From: Kluyvera georgiana ATCC 51603
GTDB lineage: Bacteria > Pseudomonadota > Gammaproteobacteria > Enterobacterales > Enterobacteriaceae
DNA length: 46,176 bases
Assembly (NCBI RefSeq): GCF_001654985.1
Contig: NZ_LXEU01000016.1
Location: forward strand, 1 to 46,176
Direction of reading: 5' to 3'
How positions within the stretch are numbered: the stretch's first letter is position 1; every line of letters begins with the position of its first letter. The position numbers and the translations under genes are program-made. Below, in pieces: positions 24,319 through 34,582 of this stretch. A model generated the notes under the pieces. It was given only the letters and a program-made list of their open reading frames with translations, was not told the DNA's origin and did not search any database.

Positions 24319-25575
24319 TTAATGCACAACTGGCTGTGCTCCCGGCGCAACACGCTCATGTTTATATTTGAACAGCCCAACGAACGCCACCGCCAGCACC
24401 AGCGAGTAGCCGGCGAAAATCAGCCATACGCTTTGCCAATCGGTAATCCCGTCCACGGTGTACATCTCCACGACTTTCCCGCTCGCCATGCCGCCAAGGA
24501 TGCAGCCAAAGCCGTTGGTCATCATCAGGAACATGCCCTGCGCGCTGGCGCGGATTTCCGGGCGGACTTCTTTTTCCACAAATACTGAGCCGGAAATGTT
24601 GAAGAAGTCGAAGGCGCAGCCGTAAACAATCATCGACAGTACCAGCAGCACGGTGCCGAACGGCGTCGGGTCGCCGTAGGCGAACAGGCCGAAGCGCAGC
24701 ATCCACGCGAAAATACTGATCAACATGACGTTTTTGATACCGTAGCGGCTTAAGAAGAACGGGATGGTGAGGATGAACAGCGTCTCGGAGATTTGTGAAA
24801 TCGACATCATCACGGAGGCGTGCTGCACGATAAAGCTGGTGGCAAACAGCGGATCTTTATCAAAGCTGTGCAGGAAGGTGTTGCCGAACATGTTGGTGAT
24901 CTGCAGTTCCGCGCCCAGCATCATCGAGAAGATAAAGAAGATCGCCATGCGTTTGTTTTTAAACAGCGCAAAGGCGTCCAGCCCCAGCATGCTGCTCCAG
25001 CTTTGTTTCTGCTGCTGGTTAGAAACGGGAATGTGTGGCAGTGTCAGAGTGAACAGCACCAGCACGACCGACAGCGCCGCGCCAATGTACAGCTGCATAT
25101 GGCTCAGCTCGAAGCCGGAGAAGCTCACCGCCCACATCGCCAGAATAAAGCCGATGGTGCCCCAGATGCGGATTGGCGGGAAGTCGGTAACGATGTCCAT
25201 GCCCGCCGATTTCAGGCGGTAGTAGGAGATGGTGTTAATCAGGCCCAGCGTTGGCATATAGGCCAGCGAGTTAAGCAGAATAACGAAGAACATCGCCCCC
25301 GGCGTGGTGACTTCGGCGGCCATAAATAACGTTCCTGCCCCCACCAGGTGACAAAATGCATAGACCCACTTGGCGCTAATCCATTTATCCGCCACGATGC
25401 CCAGCAGCGTTGGCATAAAGACGGCGGCGATACCCAGTGAGCTGTACACCGCGCCGATAGAGGCACCATCGAACTTCAGCGTCACAAACATGTATGAGCC
25501 AAGCGTGGTCAGCCAGCTCCCCCACAGGCAGAACTGCAGGAAGGACAGTATCTTAAGCTGCAGCTTTAAATTCAT
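24319..25575 (-). CDS. nupG: Nucleoside permease NupG
   Basis: A proton-driven nucleoside importer of the NHS family within the major facilitator superfamily, in the inner membrane. The ATG at 25575 has GAGGAAATTAAC upstream and gives 418 residues, the E. coli length, beginning M-N-L-K-L-Q-L-K-I-L-S-F-L-Q-F. About twelve hydrophobic helices are visible, with F-P-P-I-R-I-W-G-T-I-G-F in the middle, typical of the family. In E. coli this gene is controlled by CRP, CytR and DeoR; I could not locate unambiguous sites in the 240 bp upstream. Confidence 0.97.
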   Translation of the reverse strand: MNLKLQLKILSFLQFCLWGSWLTTLGSYMFVTLKFDGASIGAVYSSLGIAAVFMPTLLGIVADKWISAKWVYAFCHLVGAGTLFMAAEVTTPGAMFFVILLNSLAYMPTLGLINTISYYRLKSAGMDIVTDFPPIRIWGTIGFILAMWAVSFSGFELSHMQLYIGAALSVVLVLFTLTLPHIPVSNQQQKQSWSSMLGLDAFALFKNKRMAIFFIFSMMLGAELQITNMFGNTFLHSFDKDPLFATSFIVQHASVMMSISQISETLFILTIPFFLSRYGIKNVMLISIFAWMLRFGLFAYGDPTPFGTVLLVLSMIVYGCAFDFFNISGSVFVEKEVRPEIRASAQGMFLMMTNGFGCILGGMASGKVVEMYTVDGITDWQSVWLIFAGYSLVLAVAFVGLFKYKHERVAPGAQPVVH

Positions 25576-25816
25576 GTTAATTTCCTCACAAATAGGACCG
25601 GATAGGCGTTCGCGTAATAACATCCGAAGGCATTATTTGTGCTGATTCTATCAATGGCTGTGATGAGACATTGTTAAGCGCCGCAAAAAATTGCAATTAT
25701 TTTTACTTTGCACAACGAAATAGTGACAAAACTAACATTTCTGTAGGAAGTTCAGGTGGGGAAGCCGCTTTACCCTGGGCAAAATCGGGAGGAAGCGGCT
25801 GCGTTTGTGAGAATTG

Positions 25817-26899
25817 TCACTTACGGCGATAGCTTTTCTGCGCCGTATTCACCTTATAGAGATAGCGACGCGATTCCGCCGACGGATGGCGGGTGGTCAG
25901 CGTCTGATAGACGTCGCCTGGCGACATGCTGTTAATGATGTTTGCCGCCTGCACCTTATCGTTAGAGAAGACGCGCAGCACGCTGCCCGCACCGCCGTTA
26001 TAGGCGGTAATCACCGCATAGCGGCGCGACGTTGGGTTGTTGATACCGCCAAGGTAGATATTGTTGAGGATCGCCAGATAGGCGGTCCCGGTATCAATGT
26101 TGCTGGCCGGATCGAACAGGAAGCTACGGCTTGGCGTGCCGGATTTCCCCTGCGAGCGGAAGACGTCTTTCCCGGCGGTATGCTGCACCACCTGCATCAG
26201 CCCCATCGCGTCGGAACGGCTGACCGCATACGGGTTAAAGGACGATTCAGTCTGCATAATCGCCAGAATCAACGACTCGTCGATGCCGTATTTGCGTGAA
26301 GCCTGCCGCACCATGCCCAGATATTTGTGGGCACGCTTATCAAGGTGGTTCGGTACCAGATTAATGGTCACGCTATAAATAATGTGCAGGCCGTTGCTGC
26401 GTTTTTTCATCCGCGTTTGCAGCAGATAGTCGGCGAAGCGCGCGGCACGCCACTCCCAGCGAATAGCCTCGCCGGTGTTATCGACCACCTGGCCGTACAG
26501 GAACGGTTCTTTGGAAATCTGAATGTCGTCGGCGTCGGAGTAAAGGTCGACCGAGCTGGGGTCGTCACCCATCAGCAGCGTGGTGATGATGGCCTGGCGC
26601 AGGCGCGCAGCGGGTTCGGTACCGGCGATGGTTTCGACGGTGATGGTACCGTCATCGAAGTTGATATGGCTACGCGTCTGGTAGCCATCGGTGTATTTAA
26701 CGTAGTCCTTCGGCCCGGCGATCAGAACTTCGTTAAACCCCCAGATGTTTTCAATATTATGGGCGAACTGACCCATCAGAATGTCAAAACCGTTGGTGTC
26801 TTTTACCCAAGCTTCATTGTAGGCATCGCCCTTTTTTGAACCCGAGCAGGAAACAAGCAACGGCGCTATCAATGCCAGTGCAAATATTCTTTTTTTCAT
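25817..26899 (-). CDS. mltC: Membrane-bound lytic murein transglycosylase C
   Basis: An outer-membrane lipoprotein that cleaves the MurNAc-GlcNAc bond in peptidoglycan, forming 1,6-anhydro ends. About 360 residues; two adjacent ATGs (26902, 26899) exist. The lipobox L-V-S-C gives the lipidated cysteine at residue 18. A DUF3393 domain (~30-190) precedes the SLT domain (~195-350), whose catalytic glutamate lies in [10 protein letters not shown] and whose G-L-M-Q-V and A-Y-N-G-G-A motifs are intact. It follows yggX with a 47-bp gap, as in E. coli. Confidence 0.96.
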   Translation of the reverse strand: MKKRIFALALIAPLLVSCSGSKKGDAYNEAWVKDTNGFDILMGQFAHNIENIWGFNEVLIAGPKDYVKYTDGYQTRSHINFDDGTITVETIAGTEPAARLRQAIITTLLMGDDPSSVDLYSDADDIQISKEPFLYGQVVDNTGEAIRWEWRAARFADYLLQTRMKKRSNGLHIIYSVTINLVPNHLDKRAHKYLGMVRQASRKYGIDESLILAIMQTESSFNPYAVSRSDAMGLMQVVQHTAGKDVFRSQGKSGTPSRSFLFDPASNIDTGTAYLAILNNIYLGGINNPTSRRYAVITAYNGGAGSVLRVFSNDKVQAANIINSMSPGDVYQTLTTRHPSAESRRYLYKVNTAQKSYRRK

Positions 26900-26930
26900 C
26901 ATTCCGGGAGCGCGTGTTGTTGTTGTCTTA

Positions 26931-26946
26931 AAGGGCCTTTGGGCCC

Positions 26947-26948
<2 letters not shown>
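26931..26948 (-). terminator. Hairpin at the yggX stop
   Basis: AAGGGCC (26931-26937) and GGCCCTT (26942-26948) form a compact hairpin that overlaps the yggX stop codon. In the minus direction it is followed by TTTAAGAC, so it may partly terminate transcription or protect the yggX end before mltC. Confidence 0.5.
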
Positions 26949-28301
<1,353 letters not shown>

Positions 28302-28456
28302 AGTCAAAGCCGTGCTTCCAATGTCGTACTATTAAGAGGCCAGATTGCAGCACAGCGGTACTATGCTGTAAACAGGAACTTTCCGGTGCTTGCATCCGGC
28401 AACTAACTTTGGATAATGCCCGTTTCCCGAACACTCTCACAAGCAGACTTATTTTT

Positions 28457-29176
28457 ATGAAGAACGACGTCATTTCACCGGATTTTGATGAAAACGGCCG
28501 CCCGCTGCGCCGCATTCGTAGTTTTGTTCGTCGCCAGGGGCGACTGACTAAAGGGCAGGAACACGCGCTGGAAAACTACTGGCCGGTGATGGGCGTTGAG
28601 TTCAGCGAAGAGCCCGTCGATTTCGTCGCGCTGTTTGGCCGCGATGCGCCGGTCACTCTGGAGATTGGTTTTGGTATGGGGGCTTCGCTGGTGGCGATGG
28701 CCAAAGCGCGCCCGGAGCAGAACTTCCTCGGTATTGAAGTGCATTCACCGGGCGTGGGCGCGTGCCTGGCCTCGGCGCACGAAGAGGGTGTTGATAACCT
28801 GCGCGTGATGTGTCACGACGCGGTAGAAGTCCTGCACAAGATGATCCCGGACAACTCCCTGAACATGGTGCAGCTCTTTTTCCCTGACCCGTGGCATAAA
28901 GCGCGTCATAATAAACGCCGTATCGTTCAGGTGCCGTTTGCCCAGTTCGTGAAAAGCAAGCTCAAGCTGGGCGGCGTCTTCCACATGGCAACCGACTGGG
29001 AACCCTATGCGGAACACATGCTGGAAGTGATGTCCTCCATCGAAGGGTATCAGAACCTGTCTGAAACTCAGGATTACGTACCGCGCCCGGATTCGCGCCC
29101 GGTAACCAAATTTGAACAGCGTGGTCATCGTCTTGGCCACGGCGTATGGGACTTAATGTTCGAGAGGGTGAAATAA
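28457..29176 (+). CDS. trmB: tRNA (guanine-N7)-methyltransferase
   Basis: Methylates N7 of G46 in the variable loop of tRNAs with S-adenosylmethionine. From the ATG at 28457 the protein has 239 residues, as in E. coli (M-K-N-D-V-I-S-P). The SAM-binding motif I reads [10 protein letters not shown]; the family signature [13 protein letters not shown] and the C-terminal T-K-F-E-Q-R-G-H are intact. The next gene starts immediately after its stop codon, so both are translated from one message. Confidence 0.97.
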   Translation: MKNDVISPDFDENGRPLRRIRSFVRRQGRLTKGQEHALENYWPVMGVEFSEEPVDFVALFGRDAPVTLEIGFGMGASLVAMAKARPEQNFLGIEVHSPGVGACLASAHEEGVDNLRVMCHDAVEVLHKMIPDNSLNMVQLFFPDPWHKARHNKRRIVQVPFAQFVKSKLKLGGVFHMATDWEPYAEHMLEVMSSIEGYQNLSETQDYVPRPDSRPVTKFEQRGHRLGHGVWDLMFERVK

Positions 29177-29503
29177 ATGGCAAAGAATCGTAGCCGTCGT
29201 TTGCGTAAAAAAATGCACATCGATGAATTTCAGGAAATCGGCTTCTCCGTTGCGTGGCGTTTCCCGGAAGGCACCAGCGAAGAACAGATCGATCAGGTCG
29301 TCGATCAGTTTATCGATGAAGTGATCGAGCCGAACAAGCTGGCGTTTGACGGCAGCGGCTATCTGGCCTGGGAAGGTCTGATTTGCACCCAGGAAGTGGG
29401 CAAGTGCACCGAAGAACATCAGGCGCTGGTTCGCAAGTGGCTGGAAGATCGCAAGTTTGAAGAAGTGCGCACCAGCGAACTTTTCGACGTTTGGTGGGAC
29501 TAA
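29177..29503 (+). CDS. yggL: YggL, DUF469 ribosome-associated protein
   Basis: A 108-residue cytoplasmic protein of the YggL (DUF469) family with the same length and ends as E. coli: M-A-K-N-R-S-R-R-L-R-K-K-M-H and R-T-S-E-L-F-D-V-W-W-D. The N-terminal 14 residues are strongly basic; the remainder is acidic. E. coli YggL is reported to bind the 50S ribosomal subunit. The ATG directly follows the trmB stop. Confidence 0.95.
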   Translation: MAKNRSRRLRKKMHIDEFQEIGFSVAWRFPEGTSEEQIDQVVDQFIDEVIEPNKLAFDGSGYLAWEGLICTQEVGKCTEEHQALVRKWLEDRKFEEVRTSELFDVWWD

Positions 29504-29514
29504 ATAAGCATACG

Positions 29515-29534
29515 GGGCCAGCATTTGCTGGCCC
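29515..29534 (+). terminator. Hairpin after yggL
   Basis: Perfect arms GGGCCAGCA (29515-29523) and TGCTGGCCC (29526-29534) with a two-base TT gap in the loop, followed by GATTTG. Position 12 bp after the yggL stop suggests a terminator or attenuator ahead of yggN. Confidence 0.65.
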
Positions 29535-29555
29535 GATTTGTACTGAGGGAAAGTT

Positions 29556-30275
29556 ATGATGCGCAAAACGCTGCTGACGGCAGTACTCTCGTTCACGGCG
29601 ATGACCGCCCACGCTGACTACCAGTGCAGCGTCACGCCACGCGATGACGTGGTGCTCAAGCCGCAAACCGTGCAGGTGCAAGGTGAAAACGGCAATCTTA
29701 TTATTACCCCCAACGGCGATGTGACCTACAACGGTAAGGCGTATACGTTAACGCCGGCCCAGCGTGAGCAGGCCAAAGATTATCAGACCGAACTGCGCAG
29801 CGCGCTGCCGTGGATCGACGACGGTGCGCGTAGCCGGGTCGAAAAAGGCCGCGTGGCGCTGGATAAAATTATCGCCAAAGAAGTGGGCGAGAGCAGCAAT
29901 ATGCGCGGTCGCCTGACCAAGCTCGACGCGCAGCTCAAAGCGCAGATGAACCGCATTATTGAACACCGTACCGACGGCCTGACCTTCCACTACAAAGCGA
30001 TAGACCAGGTTCGCGCCGACGGTCAGCAGCTCGTCAATCAGGCGATGGGCGGTATTCTGCAGGACAGCATTAACGAGATGGGCGCCAAAGCGGTGCTGAA
30101 AGGCGGCGGTAACCCGCTACAGGGTGTGCTGGGCAGTCTTGGCGGTCTGCAAACTGCCATTCAGAACGAGTGGAAAAACCAGGAAGCGGATTTCCAGGCG
30201 TTTGGTAAAGACGTGTGCAGCCGCGTGGTGTCGCTGGAAGACAGCCGCAAGGCGCTGGTCGGCACGCTGAAGTAA
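29556..30275 (+). CDS. yggN: YggN, DUF2884 periplasmic protein
   Basis: A 239-residue exported protein, the same length as E. coli YggN. The signal peptide (M-M-R-K-T-L-L-T-A-V ... M-T-A-H-A) is cleaved before D-Y-Q-C near residue 20. The DUF2884 region follows, with G-K-A-Y-T-L-T-P-A-Q-R-E-Q-A-K-D-Y and a helical second half. Two cysteines (Y-Q-C-S and D-V-C-S-R) may pair. Function unknown. In E. coli ansB follows; here it does not. Confidence 0.95.
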   Translation: MMRKTLLTAVLSFTAMTAHADYQCSVTPRDDVVLKPQTVQVQGENGNLIITPNGDVTYNGKAYTLTPAQREQAKDYQTELRSALPWIDDGARSRVEKGRVALDKIIAKEVGESSNMRGRLTKLDAQLKAQMNRIIEHRTDGLTFHYKAIDQVRADGQQLVNQAMGGILQDSINEMGAKAVLKGGGNPLQGVLGSLGGLQTAIQNEWKNQEADFQAFGKDVCSRVVSLEDSRKALVGTLK

Positions 30276-30284
30276 AATCCCCCC

Positions 30285-30310
30285 GGCTACCTGCATTTCT
30301 GCGGGTAGCC
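30285..30310 (+). terminator. Terminator after yggN
   Basis: GGCTACC (30285-30291) pairs with GGTAGCC (30304-30310); the inner TGCA / TGCG extends the stem. A TTTTGTTT run follows after ten bases. The position just past the yggN stop fits a terminator. Confidence 0.7.
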
Positions 30311-30387
30311 AGATTCAGATTTTGTTTACCCGTCTCCCCTTCGCAGATTCCGTATGATGCGCTTTTCATACTAAAAGGAATTTGCCG

Positions 30388-31392
30388 ATGAAGCTCGTCT
30401 GGACACGCGGGGCATTTCTTCTTTGCTGCGTCACCGTGTCGGTTTTTGCCAACAGTAATATCCCTACCGACGATGTTATCAAACAGCAGTTTGCGAAGCA
30501 GTCTGGCGGGCTGATGCACCTGGGGCATATCACGTTACGCCGGCTTGACGCTGTAGGTAATCAAGCTACCTACTCGGTCGAAGGCGATATGGCCGCTGAC
30601 GACAATCTCTATCGGATGGTGGGAATGGCGGGGGATTATCTCTTTTATGAAAACACTTGGGTAAAGAACCGTCCGGTAAAATTTTCAGCGATGATGACCG
30701 CCGTGGGCACCCAGGCTTCGGGCTGGACGACGACGTTTTTTTCCATGCAAATGGCGGCGAAAAATGCGGGCAGGCCGTTTAGCCCAACGGAGGATCTTAG
30801 TAAGACGTTGGTCGTTAACGACAGCGGCTTTATGGCGCAGTTCGCGAAGCTTGATACCCAGTTCGCCGAAAGTAAAACGACGGTGGAAACCCAGCAGAAA
30901 CAATACGATGAGCTGAAAAAGCGGGTGATGGACTTAGACGAGTAAATACTGCGCTCATGGGGAACGGACGCCAACGGTAAACCGCGCGACCGCAGCGCGG
31001 TATTGCAGGCGATGAACGCTGAGATGTACGCCGTTGACCGCAAAAACGACATGACGAAATTCAGTAACCAGTACTACATCAACGTGTATGAACCCGCGCT
31101 GGTCGCCTGTCAGAAAAAGGCGGTGTGCGATGCCGAGCCGATTCGCGCTGCGCGTGACGTTGCTCTTGAAGTGCAGCGGCGTGAATATCATCGCCAGCAT
31201 GACCTGATGCAGGAAAGGATAGCGAAGGCGATCGCGGAAAAAGACGCGAAGGTGGCGCCGCTGAGAAAACAGCGAGAGGCGCTACGTGGGCAAATGGTAG
31301 TGCTGGAGTCCAGCAATCAGGAGCTCACGTATAATGCGAAGCGCTGGCTGGAAGGGGTGGCGAGAATGCGTAAAGAAAAAGTGATTCCCTGA
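30388..31392 (+). pseudogene. yggM: yggM homologue (DUF1202) broken by one in-frame stop
   Basis: The reading frame from the ATG at 30388 (AAAGGA upstream) encodes an exported protein with the signal M-K-L-V-W-T-R-G-A-F-L-L-C-C ... V-F-A. It stops at a TAA (30943-30945) after 185 codons. The same frame resumes at once and runs to 31392: W-G-T-D-A-N-G-K-P-R, M-Y-A-V-D-R-K-N-D-M-T-K-F and M-R-K-E-K-V-I-P. Together they make 333 codons, close to the 335 residues of E. coli YggM, and both parts align with its halves. So a single nonsense change, not a frameshift, splits the gene. A sequencing error is the alternative. YggM is a periplasmic, coiled-coil-rich protein of unknown function. Confidence 0.85.
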
Positions 31393-31438
31393 TAACCCGG
31401 AGTCGGCGCATCCGCGCCTCGTCCGGGTGACGTGGGGA

Positions 31439-32740
31439 TTACATTAGCCCCAGCAGCTGCGGAATAAACAGCGAGATCTGCGGGATGTAGGCGATCATCA
31501 TCAGGGCGACCAGCAGCGCGGCGTAGAATGGCAGCAGCGGTTTGATTAACTGCTGGATCTTCACTCCGGAGATAGAGCAGCCGACAAACAGCGCGCTGCC
31601 TACTGGCGGCGTCAACAGGCCAATACACAGGTTGGCAACCATCATGATACCAAAGTGTACCGGATCCATGCCCAGGTCCTGGGCGATGGGCAGGAAGATC
31701 GGCGTGAAGATCAGCACCGCAGGCGTCATATCCATAAAGATGCCGACGATCAGCAGCACAATGTTAATCAGCAGCAGGATCACCAGCGGATTCTCCGAGA
31801 TCCCCATCAGCGTGTCGCTGATCATGTAGGGAATATCGGCGTTGGTCATCGCCCACGACATGCCGACGGAAAAGCCAATCAATAGCAGCACGATGGAGGT
31901 TGTGACCACCGACTCCAGGATAAGCTTTGGTAGATCGCGCCATTTCACCTCGCGGTAGATAATCACCGACAGGATAAAGGTGTAGACCACGGCAATCGCC
32001 GAGGCTTCGGTGGCGGTGAAAATACCGCCCAGAATCCCGCCCATCACGATAATCACCAGCAGCAGGCTCGGCAGGGCGTCGAAGAAGGCTTTCGCCGCCT
32101 GTGCGCAGGTCGGGCGCTCGGAGACCGGGTAGCCGCGGCGCTTCGCGATAATCGCGCAGACCACCATAATCGCCAGGCCCATCAGAATACCTGGCAGATA
32201 GCCCGCCATAAACAGCGAGGCCACCGACACGCCGCCCGCGGTCAGCGAGAAGACGATCAGTACGTTAGACGGCGGAATCAGCAGCCCGGTAATGCACGAC
32301 GAGACGTTAACCGCAGTGGAGAACGTGGGGTCATAGCCCTTTTTGGTCTGAATCGGGTGCAGGGTGCCGCCCACCGCCGCAGCGGCAGCGACCGCCGAAC
32401 CAGAAATAGAGCCGAACATCATATTAGCCAGCACGTTAACGTGGCCCAGCGAGCCGGGAACGCGGCCGACCATCACCTGCGCGAGGTTAATCAGGCGGAT
32501 GGCAATCCCGCCGCTGTTCATCAACGTACCGGCGAAGATAAAGAACGGAATCGCCAGCAGGGCAAAGTTGTCCAGACCGTTGGCCAGGCGCTGGGAGACG
32601 GTTATGACGGCGATATCCCACGGGAACATCAGCAGCATCGAGGCAACGGTCGCAATGCCGATAGAGAACGAAATCGGCACGCCGATAAACACCAGCACAA
32701 AGAAAGCGCCGAACAGCGTTAAAGCAATATACCCGTCCAT
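31439..32740 (-). CDS. TRAP transporter large permease (DctM type)
   Basis: Inner-membrane subunit (433 residues, 11-13 hydrophobic helices) that carries the sodium-coupled transport path of a tripartite ATP-independent periplasmic transporter. Family motifs are visible: G-V-P-I-S-F-S-I-G near the start, N-M-M-F-G-S-I-S-G-S-A-V-A-A-A-A-A-V-G-G-T around 105-125 and a matching second-half motif C-I-G-L-L-T-P-P-V-G. Its ATG shares one base with the stop of the small-permease gene (TAATG), so translation is coupled. E. coli has no transporter at this place; YiaN is a relative elsewhere. Confidence 0.93.
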   Translation of the reverse strand: MDGYIALTLFGAFFVLVFIGVPISFSIGIATVASMLLMFPWDIAVITVSQRLANGLDNFALLAIPFFIFAGTLMNSGGIAIRLINLAQVMVGRVPGSLGHVNVLANMMFGSISGSAVAAAAAVGGTLHPIQTKKGYDPTFSTAVNVSSCITGLLIPPSNVLIVFSLTAGGVSVASLFMAGYLPGILMGLAIMVVCAIIAKRRGYPVSERPTCAQAAKAFFDALPSLLLVIIVMGGILGGIFTATEASAIAVVYTFILSVIIYREVKWRDLPKLILESVVTTSIVLLLIGFSVGMSWAMTNADIPYMISDTLMGISENPLVILLLINIVLLIVGIFMDMTPAVLIFTPIFLPIAQDLGMDPVHFGIMMVANLCIGLLTPPVGSALFVGCSISGVKIQQLIKPLLPFYAALLVALMMIAYIPQISLFIPQLLGLM

Positions 32741-33243
32741 TAGCTCGCTCCTTCTGCGGACTGTTTCAGGCTAATCAGGCCGTTGGCGATAAACCACAGC
32801 GCGTAGAACATCATGATGAGGCCGGACAACGGCAGGATCAGATAGACGTAGCCCATTGGGATCTGCATCGCCGCGGAGACCTGCGCGGTTGCCAGCGTTT
32901 TGGCGATGAGCTTTAGCCCACCGGTCACAATGACCGAGCCGGAGAAGATAAAAATCAGCAGGTTAATCACCACGCCCAGCAGCGTTTGCTTACGCGGCTT
33001 GAGCGTCATAGCCAGCAGATCGATCGCCAGATGGCGCTGTGCGCCGACGGTGTAGGCCGCGCCAAGCAGGCCAACCCAAATCATCAGAAAACGCGCCAGC
33101 TCGTCCGTCAGCGTGCTGGGTTGGTTTAACACATAGCGACTGAACACCTGCCAGACGACGCAGACGACCAGCGCCACCATGACCGCGACGGAGAACGCGG
33201 CGATCGCGCGGTCCACCGCCTGTTTAGTGCGGGTAAAAATCAT
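32740..33243 (-). CDS. TRAP transporter small permease (DctQ type)
   Basis: A 167-residue membrane protein with four hydrophobic helices and the DctQ motif region (F-S-R-Y-V-L-N-Q-P-S-T-L-T-D-E-L-A-R-F-L-M-I-W-V-G). It stabilises and couples with the large permease and docks the binding protein. It starts 48 bp behind the dctP-type gene and ends in the coupled TAATG overlap with the large-permease gene. Confidence 0.92.
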   Translation of the reverse strand: MIFTRTKQAVDRAIAAFSVAVMVALVVCVVWQVFSRYVLNQPSTLTDELARFLMIWVGLLGAAYTVGAQRHLAIDLLAMTLKPRKQTLLGVVINLLIFIFSGSVIVTGGLKLIAKTLATAQVSAAMQIPMGYVYLILPLSGLIMMFYALWFIANGLISLKQSAEGAS

Positions 33244-33291
33244 CGTTTGTTATCCTGGTGAAGGCGGGCCAGATGCTGGCCCGCAAGGGAA

Positions 33292-34278
33292 TTACTCTGA
33301 GGCGGCTTCAAATTTGGCCAGCAGCGCGGCCTGTTTCGGATCTTTGTTGAAATCGTCAAACAGCGGCTGGACCGCCGCACGGAACGGCGCTTTGTCGACC
33401 TTGACGATCTCGCCGCCCATGGCCTTCGCCTGAGCACGCGTGTCGGCGTCGATTTTGTCCCACAGCTTCTGTTGATAAATCTGCGAATCCGTGGCTGCTT
33501 TCGCCAGAATCTGCTGCTGCTCCGGCGTTAGCTTGTCCCAGGTTTTGGTGGAGATCACCAGGAAGTCAGGAATAGAGGCGTGCTCATCTTCAGAGAAGAC
33601 TTTGGCAATTTCGATATGGCGCGTTTGTACCCACGATGGGACATTATTTTCCGCACCGTCAACCACGCCCTGCTGCATTGCGGTATAAACTTCACCGAAT
33701 GAAATAGGTGTGGGTGAACCACCCATTAATTCAATCATTTTTATGGTGGTCGGGCTGGCCTGAACGCGAATTTTCAGCCCTTTTAAATCTTCAGGTTTAG
33801 TAATCGGTTTTTTGGCATAAAAACTACGGGTACCGGCAACATAAGCGGAAAGGGCGAAGAATCCTTTTTCTTTCGTTGAGTCCATAATTTCTTTACCGAC
33901 CTCGCCAAATACCACTTTATTAAAATGTGCCTGGTCTTTAAATAAGAACGGCAAATTATAAATGGCATAAACGTTGTCGAAAGATTCCAGATCGCTGGCG
34001 GAACCTTTGGTCATATCCAGCGCGCCGTTCTGTAATAACTCCATGGTTTCACGCGCGCTGCCCATCTGGCTGCTTGGGTAAATACGGATGGTCATCTTGC
34101 CGTCTGACAGCTGCTTGACCTCTTTGGCCATTTCTTCAAAAGCCTGGTGCACTACGTGGCTACGCTCAAGGTTGTGCGCCAGCTTCAGCGTCACTTTTTC
34201 AGCCGCAGCGGCCCCAGCGGAAAGCAACGCGAAAAGCGACGCACAGATTAGCGTTTTGCGAAAAAAGAGAGATTTCAT
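33292..34278 (-). CDS. TRAP transporter substrate-binding protein (DctP type)
   Basis: A 328-residue periplasmic binding protein. The signal peptide (M-K-S-L-F-F-R-K-T ... S-A-G-A-A-A-A) ends near residue 26. The family marker is L-K-G-L-K-I-R-V-Q-A-S-P-T, whose Arg171 normally clamps a ligand carboxylate; Y-T-A-M-Q-Q-G-V-V-D-G-A-E-N-N follows at ~198-212. So the ligand is probably an organic or sugar acid (aldonate, uronate or similar); the exact substrate cannot be read from the sequence. It is the first gene of the three-gene operon. No dedicated enzymes or regulator lie beside it. Confidence 0.93.
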   Translation of the reverse strand: MKSLFFRKTLICASLFALLSAGAAAAEKVTLKLAHNLERSHVVHQAFEEMAKEVKQLSDGKMTIRIYPSSQMGSARETMELLQNGALDMTKGSASDLESFDNVYAIYNLPFLFKDQAHFNKVVFGEVGKEIMDSTKEKGFFALSAYVAGTRSFYAKKPITKPEDLKGLKIRVQASPTTIKMIELMGGSPTPISFGEVYTAMQQGVVDGAENNVPSWVQTRHIEIAKVFSEDEHASIPDFLVISTKTWDKLTPEQQQILAKAATDSQIYQQKLWDKIDADTRAQAKAMGGEIVKVDKAPFRAAVQPLFDDFNKDPKQAALLAKFEAASE

Positions 34279-34540
34279 TAATAGGCTCCATGCACATTCA
34301 TTATTGTGGTCTATATCTAGAGGGACAGCGTTGAATTTCTGTATGACATATTATCCTGGTTGTCAGACAGCTTTAAGCTACCACTCTCACAATTTTCAGC
34401 TATCTGTGCATTAAATGCGGTTTTTGTGCGCTGGGTTATATTTATGACATATTCGTTATTGGCTATTAATATCTTATTTAAATATTGATGGTGAAATTAT
34501 TCGGGAAGTATTGGGGTAACCACTCGGTAAAGCTGAATGA
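34279..34540. promoter_or_regulatory. Upstream region of the TRAP operon
   Basis: AT-rich intergenic DNA that must hold the operon promoter. The 11-mer TATGACATATT occurs twice as a direct repeat (34342-34352 and 34443-34453). A TTGTCAGACA-type sequence lies at ~34360, similar in style to GntR-family operators. The regulator is not known. Confidence 0.4.
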
Positions 34541-34574
34541 TATATTTCGCCATTATTTATAATGGCGAAATATA
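34541..34574 (-). terminator. Terminator-like palindrome after hemW
   Basis: Perfect 15-base arms (34541-34555 and 34560-34574, of the TATATTTCGCC type) with a four-base loop, nine bases past the hemW stop. Confidence 0.7.
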
Positions 34575-34582
34575 TTTATTAT

